Source: Protopterus annectens
Lineage: Eukaryota > Chordata > Ceratodontiformes > Protopteridae
NCBI RefSeq assembly: GCF_019279795.1
Contig: NC_056750.1
Location: 700,311,721 to 700,375,720, forward strand
DNA: 64,000 nt
Direction of reading: 5' to 3'
The translations under genes were made by a program, and so were the position numbers. The notes below the pieces were generated by a model. It was not told the origin of the DNA. It saw only the letters and a program-made list of their open reading frames with translations, and made no database searches. This document shows, piece by piece, positions 1 to 10,099 of the stretch (position 1 is the stretch's first letter; every line of letters begins with the position of its first letter).

Positions 1-864
1 AAAAAAGGACCTTTTTTCATTCTGGGTCCGCTTCTGCCACAATCTCAGGTTTCAACTAGCGGCCATTTCTAACTTTCATGTTGGGTTTTCTAATCTAAAC
101 ATTGTCTCATAAGCTGTGTAAAGCTTTTCTCGGAGGGACTACTCTCCTTAGGCCCCCAGTGAGAGATCCCCCTCCTCCATGGGACCTTAATTTGGTACTA
201 ACCTCCTTGATTATGCCCCCTTTTGAACCGGTGGCATCCTGCTCCCTTAAGTTTCTATATTGGAATACTCTCTCTTTCTGGTAGCTATTACCTCAGCTAG
301 ACATGTCTCGGAACTTCAAGCACCAAGTGTTCGTCCTCTGTACTTAGTTTTTCATAAGGACAGGGTTGCTCTGAGAACTAATCCCTCCTTCCTTCCCAAA
401 GTCTGCTCAGAAAATAATCTAAACCAATCCATAGATCTTCCAGTGTTTTTCCCTAACTACACCAACAAGGCAGAATGCAAATTACACCTTTTGGAAGTTC
501 ATAGACAATTGCATTTTTACCTGCATAGAACGAAGGATATAAGAAAGTCTGATCAACTTTTCCATTCCTATGCCAGGGGCAAACAGGGTCTCCCAGTCTC
601 CAAACTGACCCTGTCCAGGTGGTTGTCTCACATTATTACCTTCATCTATCAACTAAGAAACAATTGTCTACCAAACCGAAAGGTCATTCTACTAGGGCTT
701 TGGCCACCTCTGTAGCCTTCCAGTCTAGGTTGCTCATGGACTCTATCTGTGCCGCTGCCACATGGGCATATCCTCATATCTTTATTTCTCTTTACAAGTT
801 AGACATGGTCTCCAGGAACAGAGCTAACTTTGGTTCCACTGTTCTGAATAGTCTGTTCCAATGA
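1..864 (+). pseudogene. DIRS tyrosine recombinase (D1), frameshifted
   Basis: Relic of the YR, the enzyme that inserts the circular DNA form of a DIRS element by site-specific recombination. The order is typical: PPFEP, WKT-like segment (here WNT), ITSARxVSEL, FHKDRV, LPVFFPN, HRQLHFYLHRTKD, VSKLTLSRW, HSTR, AATWA, YKLD. Reading needs frame changes near 270 and near 700. Against the usual Arg-His-x-x-Arg-Tyr set, the first Arg is His (ARHVSEL), while HSTR and the Tyr of LYKLD remain. The gene starts upstream of the window. It is not functional as read. Confidence 0.85.
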
Positions 865-902
865 ACCACCCAGGATTGTAGGTGCTAGGGACGCTGTCCC
901 AA

Positions 903-1004
903 CAAGCAAGAAATGAAAGCGAGATAGACAACTTAACATAAAGAAGTTGTGTACCCACCATAACGTTCTATGTTATTTGTCTTCATCTCACCTTCTTTCT
1001 TGCA
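903..1004 (+). repeat. D1 internal complementary region (ICR)
   Basis: The first half is complementary to the left end of this DIRS family (ATGTTAAGTTGTC... reads reversed as GACAACTTAACAT). The second half is complementary to the right end (ACCATAACGTT and onward). DIRS ICRs are thought to template joining of the two ends during circle formation. Confidence 0.8.
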
Positions 1005-1169
1005 TCCCCCCCTCCATCCCCCTGTCCTATTGGACCGAGAGGACTTCAGGTTTCACTTGCTGAGTGTTCTCTGGCTTGTTTCCTCTACTGACTTACAGTA
1101 TGACAGGTATGCTCAACCTGTTAGTTTGGACAGGTTGATTCTTTGGCTATTTCTGGGGTTAGCTATTAC

Positions 1170-1357
1170 AAACGAGATCTGGGTAGCTAGCGCTAGGCAT
1201 CATGTGATAAGGGGTGGCCTCGAGCCAGTAAACAGCTCTCGAGCTATAGAAGACGGCCGAGTCGGAGCTGAGGATCGGCTCCGATCCCAACAAGCAAGAA
1301 AGAAGGCGAGATGAAGACAACTAACATGGAATGTTATGGTAGGTACATAACTTCTTT
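1170..1357 (+). repeat. D1 right inverted terminal repeat
   Basis: Begins with AACGAGATCTGGGTAG, the inverse of the CCCAGATCTCGT that closes the left ITR in D6 and D11. It contains CTCGAGC and a self-complementary TCGGAGC/GGCTCCGA patch. It ends with GTTATGGTAGGTACATAACTTC. The last ~30 bases have no partner in the left ITR, as in other copies here. Confidence 0.85.
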
Positions 1358-1375
1358 TTATTGGATCTGACTGGA

Positions 1376-1545
1376 ACCGAAGCACATTTGTCAACATTGT
1401 AGCTGCTGAGAACTTTGCTGTCTGCTTTTTTATCTCTTTTAGCAGTGATAGCATCAGATTACCGAAGCATATTTGTCAACATTGTAGCTGCTGAGAACTT
1501 TGCTGTCTGCTTTTTTATCTCTTTTAGCAGTGATAGCATCCGATT
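1376..1545 (+). repeat. 85-bp tandem duplication in D2 gag
   Basis: Two adjacent 85-bp units, 1376-1460 and 1461-1545, each beginning ACCGAAGCA and ending AGCATCNGATT. They differ at only a couple of positions. The duplication lies at the start of the D2 gag remnant, just after the D1 end, and is probably a local slippage event. Confidence 0.9.
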
Positions 1546-2995
1546 GAGAGGAGACTCAGAGAGCACAAGCTTCAGTGCTTTGTTCCAGGGGGGCAATTCC
1601 CCACCGAGATTCTTGGAGCCGTCCCTCCCTCTTGGGGCTTCAGTCCAAGATAACTCGGATCCAATAACAGCCTTGGGCCAGGAGTCATTGATGCTGAGGA
1701 TTTACTTCCTTTCTTGGATGGGAGAGTATCCTTGGTCCTGGTGGCAGCTTCAGTCCATGAGGCATTTGAAAGGGTTTTGGCAAGATCCAAAGAAAAGGTG
1801 TCTACAACCAGTACAATTCCATCCATGTCCCAGCTGGCATCTGCTTCCTCTCCTGATCATCTTGTCAGACAGCGATAGCCAGTCCCAAGGGCTTCCTGAG
1901 GAGATCTGCATTGTCATTTCCCCTTCTGTATCAGAAACTTATGTTGCTCCCCCAGAAGATGTTCACAGAAAGCAAATGTACAAGCAGAAGCACTGAAGAC
2001 ACTGATTTAGAAGAAGAGGAGGGCTCCTCTTGCTCCCTCTCTGAAGATGTCACTTTGGTGAAATACTTAGTGATGAAGAGGGGGTTGGTTATCCCAAGAC
2101 CCTTCCCCTAATAAATGTTTTCTTGGAAGCCTTTGGTTCCAGACCAACATTGTCCTGGGTGGTACCACTGTTTGATCCCCTTATCGACCTTATGGCTCAA
2201 CAGGCATGGAAGGACCCTCATGTGGTGGAACCCATTCCCAAGAAAGTGGCTTGGTGATGTTTAAGAACAGGAGACACTGGAGCAAGAGTCCATCAGCATA
2301 TGCTATGGTGGTAGCCACAGCCATAAGGAAAGAAAGATTGGAAGAGAGTTCATCTGCTCACCCTTCTAATAGAGAGTTTAAGGTGATGGACAGATTTGGG
2401 AAGTGTGCTTATGCATCACCGACTTTCACCCTTAGATCAAAGAATTATTTGGCTCGCTTAACCTGATTTCAGAGAGGCTTGACCAAAGAGGTCAAGTCCC
2501 TGTCAGGTGTATTGCCTTTAGTTGTTCAGAAAACATGGACTCTCAGCTTTCCACTCTACAATCCACCTTGAATGAGAACATGCATTTGCTCTCCATTGCA
2601 GCTGTTGGCACGGCCAGAGCAGAAGGTACCAGCATTGCCATGCACCACCACACCTGGCTGCGTCTTTGTCACTTCATGGAAGGCTTTAATTCATCCTTTG
2701 TAAATGCCCCCCTTGATGGCTCAACTTTATTTGGATTTAAAGTTAAAGGCGCACTCACCTGGAGTCAGCAGGATTATAAGACTCGCTGTGTAGTCAGAGT
2801 CTGCTTTTCAGTCTCACAAAGATCTTTCTCTAGGAACCAGAGATTGGGGAAGATGATGTGGTTCCATAAGTCAGTGTTCTTACCACAAATCCTCAGGTGA
2901 TGGACATCCCCATGATGGGAGTAGAAGGAGGGGACTCTAATGGATGACTCCCTAGAAGCAGACTGCATAACCAGGTCTTTCATGGTCCTTTTACA
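1546..2995 (+). pseudogene. DIRS gag (D2), degraded
   Basis: Gag is the RNA-binding structural protein of DIRS elements. Recognisable blocks in order: SLPLGAS (about 1620), an acidic EEEGSS stretch (about 2010), FDPLIDLMAQQAWKDP (about 2170), the core AMVVATAxRKE...NREFKVMDRFGK (2300-2410), SQLSTLQSTLNENM (2540), and FNSSFVNAPLDGSTLFG (2690). Frames change several times. The N-terminal cysteine module is absent because D1 interrupts upstream. The same blocks occur in D4-D9. Confidence 0.8.
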
Positions 2996-3000
2996 GAGAA

Positions 3001-3496
3001 AGCCTATCAGTGCTCCTGAACATTGCCTGACTACTGTACTCTAGAGGCAGTCAAGGGGTGCCTGTCTTTGCATCCTCAAGTCTGGCACAGAGTAACTTCA
3101 GATTCTCGCGTGCTAAAGATAATTTCTAGAGGCTATTCAATTCCCTTTTCCCTTCTACCTCAGAAAAAGAATAAAGTCCTCTGTGTTCCACCCAGTCAGT
3201 GGGATTTTGCAGCCATGGAAGTTTCAGATTGATAGAAAAAAAAATTCATCCAGCCGGTCCTCCAAAACCAGTCAGAATCTGAAGTTTATTTGAGGTTCTT
3301 TTTAGTGCCAATGAAAATAGGAGACCTTAGACACATTTTGGATGTCATTCTTCTAAATAAACCAGTTTGTGAAAGGGGCAAAACTCCAGATGGTCACAGT
3401 TCAGTCTGTTTTACCTTTGCTGAGGATGATTGGGTATGCTCTATAAATCTCCAGGATGCCTACTATCATATCAAGATAGCAAAGTAATCCATGTGG
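3001..3496 (+). pseudogene. DIRS RT, N-terminal half (D2)
   Basis: RT start with PDYCTLEAV, IISRGYSIPF, VPPSQ, RFFLVPMKIGDLRHILD and the motif-A segment ending CSINLQDAYYHIKIA. The catalytic Asp of motif A (SIDL in other copies) is Asn here. The reading is cut after a TAA and the D3 insertion point at 3496/3497, and resumes at 7133 with CTTCTGGCTGGGAGCC. Not functional. Confidence 0.85.
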
Positions 3497-3508
3497 ATGT
3501 TCATCGTG

Positions 3509-3668
3509 CATACAGCTGCAGTCATAACAGATGGGTTATCCTGCCGTCAGGCTGGTCCTCGGTCGGCCGAATTCCAAAGTCTAGGACTGGCGTCTGTTGT
3601 CGTCGTTTCCTCCGTGACGTCAGTGCGGCAGGGGTATAAAAGAGGCAGCCAACGTCATTTTCTTCAGT
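3509..3668 (+). repeat. D3 left inverted terminal repeat
   Basis: Pairs with 6930-7089 over 160 bp with few mismatches, from CATACAGCTGCAGTC to CCATTTTCTTCAGT-like sequence. It carries a TATA box and TGACGTCA-like CRE sites (GTGACGTCAGT near 3613). Confidence 0.95.
3635..3642 (+). promoter_or_regulatory. TATA box in D3 left ITR
   Basis: GGGGTATAAAAGAGGC is a strong TATA-box context, about 20-50 bases before the ITR end and about 170 bases before the gag ATG at 3810. A TGACGTCA-like site lies about 20 bases upstream. The inverse copy in the right ITR (about 6957-6964 on the minus strand) could drive antisense transcription. Confidence 0.7.
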
Positions 3669-3809
3669 CTTTCTTGCCGTGCGGTGCCCGAAGCAGAAGC
3701 AGTTTGCAAGTGCCGGTCGGCCAGCTCCTGAGATTTACGAAAGTATTTCAGCCGAAGTCGTCCTGAAACCAAAGTACCCCGTTGGGGAAACTTTTCTTGC
3801 CTCAGATCG

Positions 3810-4121
3810 ATGTCAGACAAAGTTAATAATTGCATTTCATGTGGGAAGCAAATACCGCATAAGGATTTCCACTCTTACTGTATATCTTGCTTAGGCCCAG
3901 ACCACGACGTCTCGGCCTGCCGTTGTTGTGCTAGATTCAACAAACGCACTATTAAGTGTCTGGCTGAGTTCGCCCTTCACTTTTTTGGCAAAAAATGTAA
4001 TTATATTATGTCGTTGGATACTCCGACTCCAGTTTTAAGCAAAAAACGCAAAGATAAGGACCGACATACGAGGTCTGCACCACCTACTGATACAGCAGCT
4101 TCTTCCCATGCTGGGCAATGA
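3810..4121 (+). CDS. DIRS gag (D3), C-terminally truncated, 103 aa
   Basis: The ATG at 3810 opens a protein with the six-cysteine pattern CISC-x12-CISC-x9-CRCC (residues about 9-38). The same spacing occurs in the gag proteins of the other DIRS copies. A basic KKRKDKDRHTR patch (near residue 80) may be a nuclear localisation signal. The ORF stops at 4121, just before RT motif-A sequence, so the RG-rich gag tail and the RT N-terminus are missing through an internal deletion. A role as RNA-binding or structural protein is inferred from position. Confidence 0.75.
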   Translation: MSDKVNNCISCGKQIPHKDFHSYCISCLGPDHDVSACRCCARFNKRTIKCLAEFALHFFGKKCNYIMSLDTPTPVLSKKRKDKDRHTRSAPPTDTAASSHAGQ

Positions 4122-4126
4122 GTCTT

Positions 4127-5079
4127 GGCTGGTAACATTGGACCTCAAGGAGGCATACCTGCATGTCCCTATCAGACAAGATTGCAGATGATACCTCAGA
4201 TTTCTTGCAGGTTCAATCCATTACCAATTCTCTGCATTGCCATTTGTCTTATCTACTGCGCCCAGAGTGTTTATGAAATGCCTGGCATCGGTAATCGCCT
4301 TCTGCAGACTACAAGGGATACAAATCTACCCATATTTGGACGACTGCCTGATCCAAGCGGACAGCAAGGACATACTACTGCAGCACCTTGTGTTTGTAAT
4401 AAAACTGTTGAACTTCCTGGGATACACAGTCAACAAAAAGAAATCAAAACTAATACCCTTCCAACAAATAATTTTCCTGGGTGCCAGCGTGGATACAACC
4501 ACCCAGATGGCCTACCTCACGCCAGACAAGCAAGGGCAACTGTCTCAGTACTTCAGAAAAATGGCAACTTACACCAGGCTAACTGCAAGGAAAGTCCTGC
4601 AGGCTCTGGGATTCATGGCATCTTGCATCCTACTAATCCCATGTGCAAAGCTGCATATGAGGAAACTTCAACGGTACCTAAAAATACTTATGGTCTCAAC
4701 ACAGCCACAGCTTGGAAGCAATTATACCACTCATTCAATGCCTTCAAAAGGAATTTATGTGGTGGGCTCAAGCTTGCCAAAGAAACACAGGTCTTCCTTT
4801 CTGTGTACCTCAAGCAACTCAAATCATCACAACAGACACCTCAGACTACGCCTGGGGAGCACACACGACAGATCAGTGCATTCAGGGAAAAAGGCACGAA
4901 AAGAGAAGCTCCTTCACATCAACCAAAAGGAAATGCTAGCCGTGCAAAAGGCTATTATGACCTTCAAAGACCTACTGCATCCAGGCCAGCTATTGATAAG
5001 GACAGACAACACCACAGTGATGTGGTACATAAACAAACAGGGGGAACTCATTCATACCCCCTGTGCAGGCAAGCCATGA
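4127..5079 (+). pseudogene. DIRS RT and RNase H (D3), frameshifted
   Basis: Begins inside RT motif A (TLDLKEAYLHVPI, catalytic Asp present), has an in-frame TGA shortly after (CR*YLRF), then LPFVLSTAPRVF (motif B) and IYPYLDDCL (motif C, both Asp kept). RNase H starts in another frame with ITTDTSDYAWGAH (about 4830). It returns to the first frame for QKEMLAVQKA and IRTDNTTVMWYINKQG, then shifts again, apparently by loss of one G in a G run near 5040. At least three frame changes mean it cannot make a complete enzyme. Confidence 0.85.
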
Positions 5080-6642
5080 CCCTATGGAACACAGCACTGG
5101 AATTGCAAATTCAACTACAGGTGCAATTCCTGCCAGGGAAGGAAAACACACTGGCAGACAACCTAAGCAGAAATATGACAGATCCACACGAATGGAAGTT
5201 GCATCCTCAAATTTTCACAAAGATAACTCAGGCATGGGGACAGCCAGACATAGATCTCTTTGCTACCCACAGAAATTGCCAGTTGAAAAATTTTGTTCAA
5301 GGACCTATCATCCACAGGCCTGGAAAGTGGGCACTTTCCTTCAATTGGGCAACATTGACAGTCTATGCCTTCCCGCCTCTTCCTCTGCTGCCCAAAGTTC
5401 TATTAAAAGCCAGAGCAGAGAGGCCGAAAATGATTCTCATTGCTCCAGACTGGCCAATGCAACACTGGTATCCACTCCTGAAGAGCCTGACACATTCCCC
5501 ACCATGGATCCTACCTCTAGTCCCTCTTCTGTTGTCCCAGCACAACTACAAAACTTTTCAGCCATCTCAAAACTCTAAATCTAGCTGCATGGAGAATTCC
5601 TTGATTTCCCAACAGTTTCTCCTCTCCATGGAGGTGCAGGATGTCATCTTGGAGGCCAGAAGACCTTCTACTAGAAAGGCCTACTCCGCCAAATGGAAAC
5701 TATTTTGTGCCTGGAATCAAAAGAAGGGACAGAATCCTTGGGTAATAAATATACCTCAAATTCTACAGTACCTAGCTGAGATGTTAAACAATGGACTTTC
5801 CTTCTCCTCCATCAAGATCCACGCTTCAGCCATTTCTGCACAATACAATACAGATCCTCCTTTATTCTCTCATCCTCTCTTAAGGCAGTTCCTCAGAGGG
5901 GCAAAGAATATAAAACCCCCAAGGAAACTACCAGTCCCTGCTTGGGACCTCAACTTCGTATTGGAAAAGCTGACCCTTCCTCCCTTCGAGCCAGCTTCTT
6001 CATCAGAGTTACAGTACTTGCCATGGAAAACAGCCTTTCTTCTGGCTATTACCTCAGCTCGCAGGGTTTCGGAGCTACAGGCCCTCATGGCTGTGCAACC
6101 ATTCATCATTTTCCATCAGGACAGTTTCCTTACGAACCAACCCTACCTTTATGCCAAAGGTAGTATTCAGTGTAGCTGTGAATCAGACTATCCACTTACC
6201 TACCTTTTATCCTAATCCACAAAACAAAGGGGAAAGACTACTACATTCCTTGGACATTCACAGACAACTTGGTTGTTATTTGGACAGGACAAAGCCATTC
6301 AGGAAATCTGAGCAACTCTTTGTGTCCTATGCTACAGGTGCTCAAGGAAAGGCTATTTCCAAACAGACCATTTCAAAATGGATAGCCCACTGCATACGCT
6401 TTTGTTACTCATTTCATGGAAAAACTGTGCCTGCATGCATCAGATCCCACTCCACCAGAGCCACAGCTACCTCTGCAGCCTTCCTCAGGGGGGTCCCTAC
6501 CAAGGATATTCTGGAAGCAGCCACCTGGAGTTCAGTGCACACTTTCTCCAAGCACTATCACCTCCCACTATACTCTAAATCTAGAGCAGTCTTTGCCACA
6601 GCAGTCCTGCAGGGCATCCTAGCCCCTCCTAGTTCCACTTAG
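5041..6642 (+). pseudogene. Methyltransferase-like segment and tyrosine recombinase (D3)
   Basis: The frame starting near 5041 reads THSYPLCRQAM, LPGKENTLADNLSR, then DLFATH...YAFPPLPLLPKVL...MILIAPDWPMQHWY. This conserved DIRS block is often likened to phage-type DNA methyltransferases. YR follows: RPSTRKAYSAKW (near 5670), PPFEPASS, ITSARRVSELQAL (catalytic Arg kept). After a frame change near 6150 come LPTFYPN, HRQLGCYLDRTK, SHSTRATATS (His and Arg kept), EAATW and SKHY (Tyr). The catalytic set is complete, unlike the other copies, but the reading frame is broken at about 6150. Confidence 0.85.
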
Positions 6643-6674
6643 TGCCTACCACCCTTACTTAGCTTTGGGATTCT

Positions 6675-6770
6675 ACCCATCTGTTATGACTGCAGCTGTA
6701 TGCACGATGAACATAGTACACTTTTGTACCTACCATAAATGTAGATGTTCGAGTGCTCATACGACTGCAG
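6675..6770 (+). repeat. D3 internal complementary region (ICR)
   Basis: Bases 6675-6714 are the exact reverse complement of the element's left end (GTTCATCGTGCATACAGC and onward, 3499-3536). Bases 6715-6760 are the reverse complement of the right end (GTATGAGCACTCGAACATC... ending at 7132), with a few differences. This is the hallmark DIRS circle-junction template. Confidence 0.93.
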
Positions 6771-6929
6771 TCCATGTTTCCCTCCCTCCCTTTTCATATA
6801 ACCTTTTGGGGTATTCTTTTATGGTGTATTTGCTTGCAGCTACTGTTTTTGATTTTATCAACATTGCATTTTTGCATAACATTATGTTTGCCTTCCTTCT
6901 GGGGGCACCTGACATCTGGGGCAAGAAAA

Positions 6930-7089
6930 ACTGAAGAAAATGGCGTTGGCTGCCTCTTTTATACCCCTGCTAAACTGACGTCAGGGAGGAAGCGACGACA
7001 ACTGACACCGGACCTAGACTTTGGAATTCGGCCGACCGAGGACCCGCCTGACGGCAGGATAACCCATCTGTTATGACTGCAGCTGTATG
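6930..7089 (-). repeat. D3 right inverted terminal repeat
   Basis: Inverse of 3509-3668. A further 43 bases (7090-7132), ending GGTACAAAACTGTACT, have no partner in the left ITR but are represented in the ICR. Confidence 0.95.
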
Positions 7090-7132
7090 AGCACTCTAAC
7101 ATCTACATTTATGGTAGGTACAAAACTGTACT

Positions 7133-8530
7133 TTTCTTCACTTCTGGCTGGGAGCCAGTCACTTCCATTTCAGAGCACTGCCTTTTTATCTCACCACAGC
7201 CCCCAGGGTGTTCACCAAGAATCATGGCAGTGGTAACAGTGAACCAGCGTCTGCTGGGGATCCAGGTTTTTTCATACATTAATGACTAGCTCCTAACTGC
7301 TTCCTCTGAGCATTTGCTACTGCATCACCTGGACCAGGTGTTTTATTTGTTACTGGACTTAGGGATAACTGAATCTTCCAAAAGGTTGCTTGCCTGCAAC
7401 CCAGAGTGTATAGAATACCACCTAGATACTAACCTATAGATAATCAGTCTTCCCCAGTCCAGAGTTCAGTCACATTGACTCACAGCCATACTAAATCACC
7501 CATCACCACCCGTAAGGTTGTTCTGCGTCTTTTAGGTTTCATGGCATCCTCAATCCTAATGTTTCCTCTAGCCAGATACTACATGGATGCTGCAATGGAT
7601 TTCAGCAGTATAGTGGTGTCAGTCCATCCATCCTTGCATTCAGAGATTTGTATTATTTGGGTCTGCAGAAAACACATTGTTTGGTGGATAACATCACTGA
7701 TGGTAACAGAGGGTCACTTGTTCCGGTAAGACTCACCGATAGCAATAGCAACCACGGACGCCTCCCTTCTAGGGTGGAGGTGGGGGCTACTTCGAAGGGA
7801 TAATGTTTCAAGTTACGTGGTTGCCAGTAGATGTCAAACTTCACATTAATGTCTTGGAGTTGAGGGCGGTTCTTCTACCATTGCAGGCATTCCAAGACCT
7901 CTTCCCTAAGGTATGATTTCCATACAGACAGACAACCATGGCATTGATATGGTACATCAACAAGCACAGGGAATCACGTTCTTATCCTGTATATCAGAAG
8001 TCCATGAGAGTTTGGCAGTTGGTGATGCCTTCATACCACTTTCTAATAGCAACACACACCCCGGGGTTGTTTAGTGTACAAGCCGACAAATTGAGCCGAA
8101 CTGTCCTGATGCCTTATGAGTGGTCAATCAATCCTTCTGTGACACATTTGATATTGAGTCACTAGGGCCAACCTTGCTGCAACCTTTTTGCATCCTATAT
8201 AAATAATAAATGCTGCAGGTATTTGCCCTGATTCCTCCACAGGGCAGTTACCGAGAGATGCTGTGGACCTCATTTGGCCCTCAGGCCTCCTATAGGTCTC
8301 TTCTGTTTTGGTCCTAATGAATAAATTCATACAGAAAGCAAAACAGTGCAAGGCTAGAGCGATCCTCATTGTCTGCTTCTGGCCCCAACAGACATGTTTA
8401 CCCTACTTATGGCCTCAGCTAGTACGTCCCCCTTGGATGTTAGATCACTATCCAAACCTACAGCCTTATCCATTCAGACTGCCTCCTCTGGATCAGAAGT
8501 CCATGAAGGTTAACCACATGGTTACTCCAA
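7133..8530 (+). pseudogene. DIRS RT, RNase H and methyltransferase-like part (D2), degraded
   Basis: Continues D2 RT after D3. Seen: TTAPRVF (about 7195), a mutated motif C reading YIND then a TAG (about 7280), RKVVLRLLGFMASS (7515), RNase H TTDASLLGW (about 7755), ALIWYINKH (7940), a LSRTVLMPYEWS segment (8090), then a degraded ILIVCFWPQQTCLPY stretch (about 8360). Motif C has lost its first Asp, so polymerase activity is not expected. Confidence 0.8.
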
Positions 8531-9575
8531 TTTTTAGCATAGCCAGAGATGCTAGGCTTCCCCTTTCTGCTTCTCAGAAACCATCCACTAGAAAAAATTT
8601 ACCCAAGTAAATGTAAGAGATTCTCTATCTGTCCCTTCTCTAAAGGTCTGGGCCCTTTGTCAGTACCTGTTCAATTCATACTAAAATTCTTATCTGAACT
8701 CTTTTTTGATAAGGGTTCCAGCTTTGCCACCATCAAGATACAGATGGCAACTGTTTAAAATTTTCATGTTGGACATAAACATTCCAGTAGCTTTGCTGAA
8801 AATTTCCCAAGCTTTCTTGAAAAGTACCTTTCTACTAAGACCGCCCACTAGAGAGCCAGCCCCTCCATAGATAATCACCATTATGCTACAGGCTTTAACT
8901 CTGTCTCCCTATGAATCTATGACCACAGCAGATCTAAATTTCCTTACTTGGAAAACACTCTTCCTGGTGGCAGTGACGTCAGCCACACAAATTTCAGAGT
9001 TACAGGCAGTCTCATGTAAGCCTCCATATATAGCCTTTCACAAAGATAGTCTCCAAGAACTAATTTGTCCTTTATTCCTAAGGTGGCATCTGAAGTAAAC
9101 CTAAATCATTCCATTAACTTGCTAGTGTTTTTCCCCAGATATTCAAACAAAGGAGAATGCTTATTGCATATGTTAGAGGGCCAGTCAATTTGAGTCTGCA
9201 TTCATTGAACAAAAAAATTCAGAAGAGGTGATCAGTTGTTCATTTCATTTTTGAAACTGAAGTTGGGGAAGGCAGTAGTGAAGGTTACATTGTCTAGATG
9301 GCTGCCAGATTGTATCTCCTTTTTTATCATAAGAAGAATTTACCTTTACCATGTAAACCCAAGGTTTATTCAACTAGGGCAGTTTCCACCTCAAAAACCA
9401 TCAGTAGGGGATTATCCATTGATGACATATGTGCGGTGACCACTTGGTCTCTGGTACACATTGTTGTGTCAGTGTGAGCTGGATGTTTAATCCAGGTCAC
9501 GTTCCTCCTTTGGTTCCATCGTACTCATCCAGGTCATGTTCTTCCTTTGGTTCAGTCATACTCAAGAATGTCCTT
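8531..9575 (+). pseudogene. DIRS tyrosine recombinase (D2), degraded
   Basis: Recognisable in pieces: PSTRKxxPSKCKRFSI (about 8580), SLLTLSPYES (8890), FLVAVTSATQISELQAV (about 8965; the catalytic Arg is Gln), KPPYIAFHKDS, LLVFFPRYSNKGE, VTLSRWLPDCISF (9280), VYSTRAVS (His of HxxR is Tyr), then a damaged C-terminus. A 37-bp tandem duplication (about 9493-9566, unit ATCCAGGTCA...CATACTC) lies near the stop. Confidence 0.8.
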
Positions 9576-9629
9576 CCTTGTCCTTGATACCGCCTGTATT
9601 GACTGCTTAGGATTCTGTCCCATATTTTT

Positions 9630-9705
9630 GAAACAGACAAAAATAGACATCATTGGATATGAAATGTACTTAATCAATGTTAGATCCATTTTTTCTGATT
9701 TTCAA
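9630..9705 (+). repeat. D2 internal complementary region, decayed
   Basis: The reverse complement contains ATGGATCTAACATTGATTAAGTACATT. This matches the right end of D2 near 10063-10092 (ATGGATCTAACATTATGATAAGTACATT). Confidence 0.6.
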
Positions 9706-9879
9706 CCTTTTCAAACTCACTCCCTCCTGCCCCTTCTAGATTGTCACCTATGGCCTCGAGATGATTGGGTAGACCCTTTATTCCGTGTCCTGTATACAGT
9801 CATGTAATACTGTCCCCATTCTTTCTCAGTGGGTTGAGACCATCTAGTTGAGTTTCCTTCTATAAGATGGCTCAGATAT

Positions 9880-10099
9880 CAGACCAAGGAGGGAGCAAAC
9901 GTGATCTGAGCAGCTAAGGTGTAGTCCAGGGAATTATGGGTAGGGGATGAGTTAGAGCTCTGGATCTGAACAAGCTTCAGAGTCCGTGTGAACAAGCTTC
10001 AGAGTCCGTGAAGAGATCAGATCTGACGACCCATATGTTAAAACCAGTCGAAAATGTGACAACATGGATCTAACATTATGATAAGTACATTGTTTTCGA
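9880..10099 (+). repeat. D2 right inverted terminal repeat, decayed
   Basis: Contains AATTATGGGTAGGG and AGCTCTGGATCTGAA, the inverse of parts of the D8 left ITR (ACCCATAAT, GATCTG, AGCTCGAATTCC). It holds an internal duplication (GAACAAGCTTCAGAGTCCGTG twice, about 9968-10008). The end near 10099 is supported only by the weak ICR match. Confidence 0.6.

Larger units (their letters stand above)
1..1357 (+). mobile_element. DIRS retrotransposon copy D1, 3' part
   Basis: The 3' end of a DIRS element: recombinase remnant, then an internal complementary region (903-1004), then a right inverted terminal repeat (about 1170-1357). The 5' part lies outside the window. The end is set by the ICR, whose reverse complement reads AACTTCTTT followed by ATGTTAAG, so the right end is AACTTCTTT at 1357. 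DIRS gag sequence of another copy (D2) follows directly, so D1 was most likely inserted in the gag of D2. Its ITR resembles those of D6 and D11. Confidence 0.85.
3497..7132 (+). mobile_element. DIRS element D3, second family, both ends present
   Basis: A 3.6-kb element with both 160-bp ITRs (3509-3668 and 6930-7089), 12 and 43 bases outside them, a TATA box in the left ITR, truncated gag, RT/RNase H, methyltransferase-like part, YR and an ICR (6675-6770). The ICR spells the joined ends, ...TGTACT then ATGTTCATCG, fixing the boundaries at 3497 and 7132. Removal rejoins D2 RT without a target duplication. Part of gag and the RT N-terminus are deleted (junction near 4122) and pol has several frameshifts, so it would need help in trans. 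Its ITR and protein sequence differ strongly from the other copies. Confidence 0.92.
1358..10099 (+). mobile_element. DIRS copy D2, old, split by D3
   Basis: Old DIRS copy in two blocks, 1358-3496 and 7133-about 10099, interrupted by D3. Block one holds gag and the start of RT. Block two resumes in RT at the same point and holds RNase H, the methyltransferase-like part, YR, an ICR (about 9630-9705) and a right ITR ending about 10099. Its 5' end lies left of the window, beyond D1. Coding parts carry many stops and frameshifts. Its ITR has ATTATGGGTAGGG, close to the D4 and D8 ITRs, so it belongs to another subfamily than D1, D6 and D11. Confidence 0.85.

Noticed and set aside
4125..5040. First ~300 residues of the 696-aa frame starting at 4125
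   Set aside because: Only the part after about 5041 carries methyltransferase-like and YR motifs. The first part is RT/RNase H DNA read out of frame.
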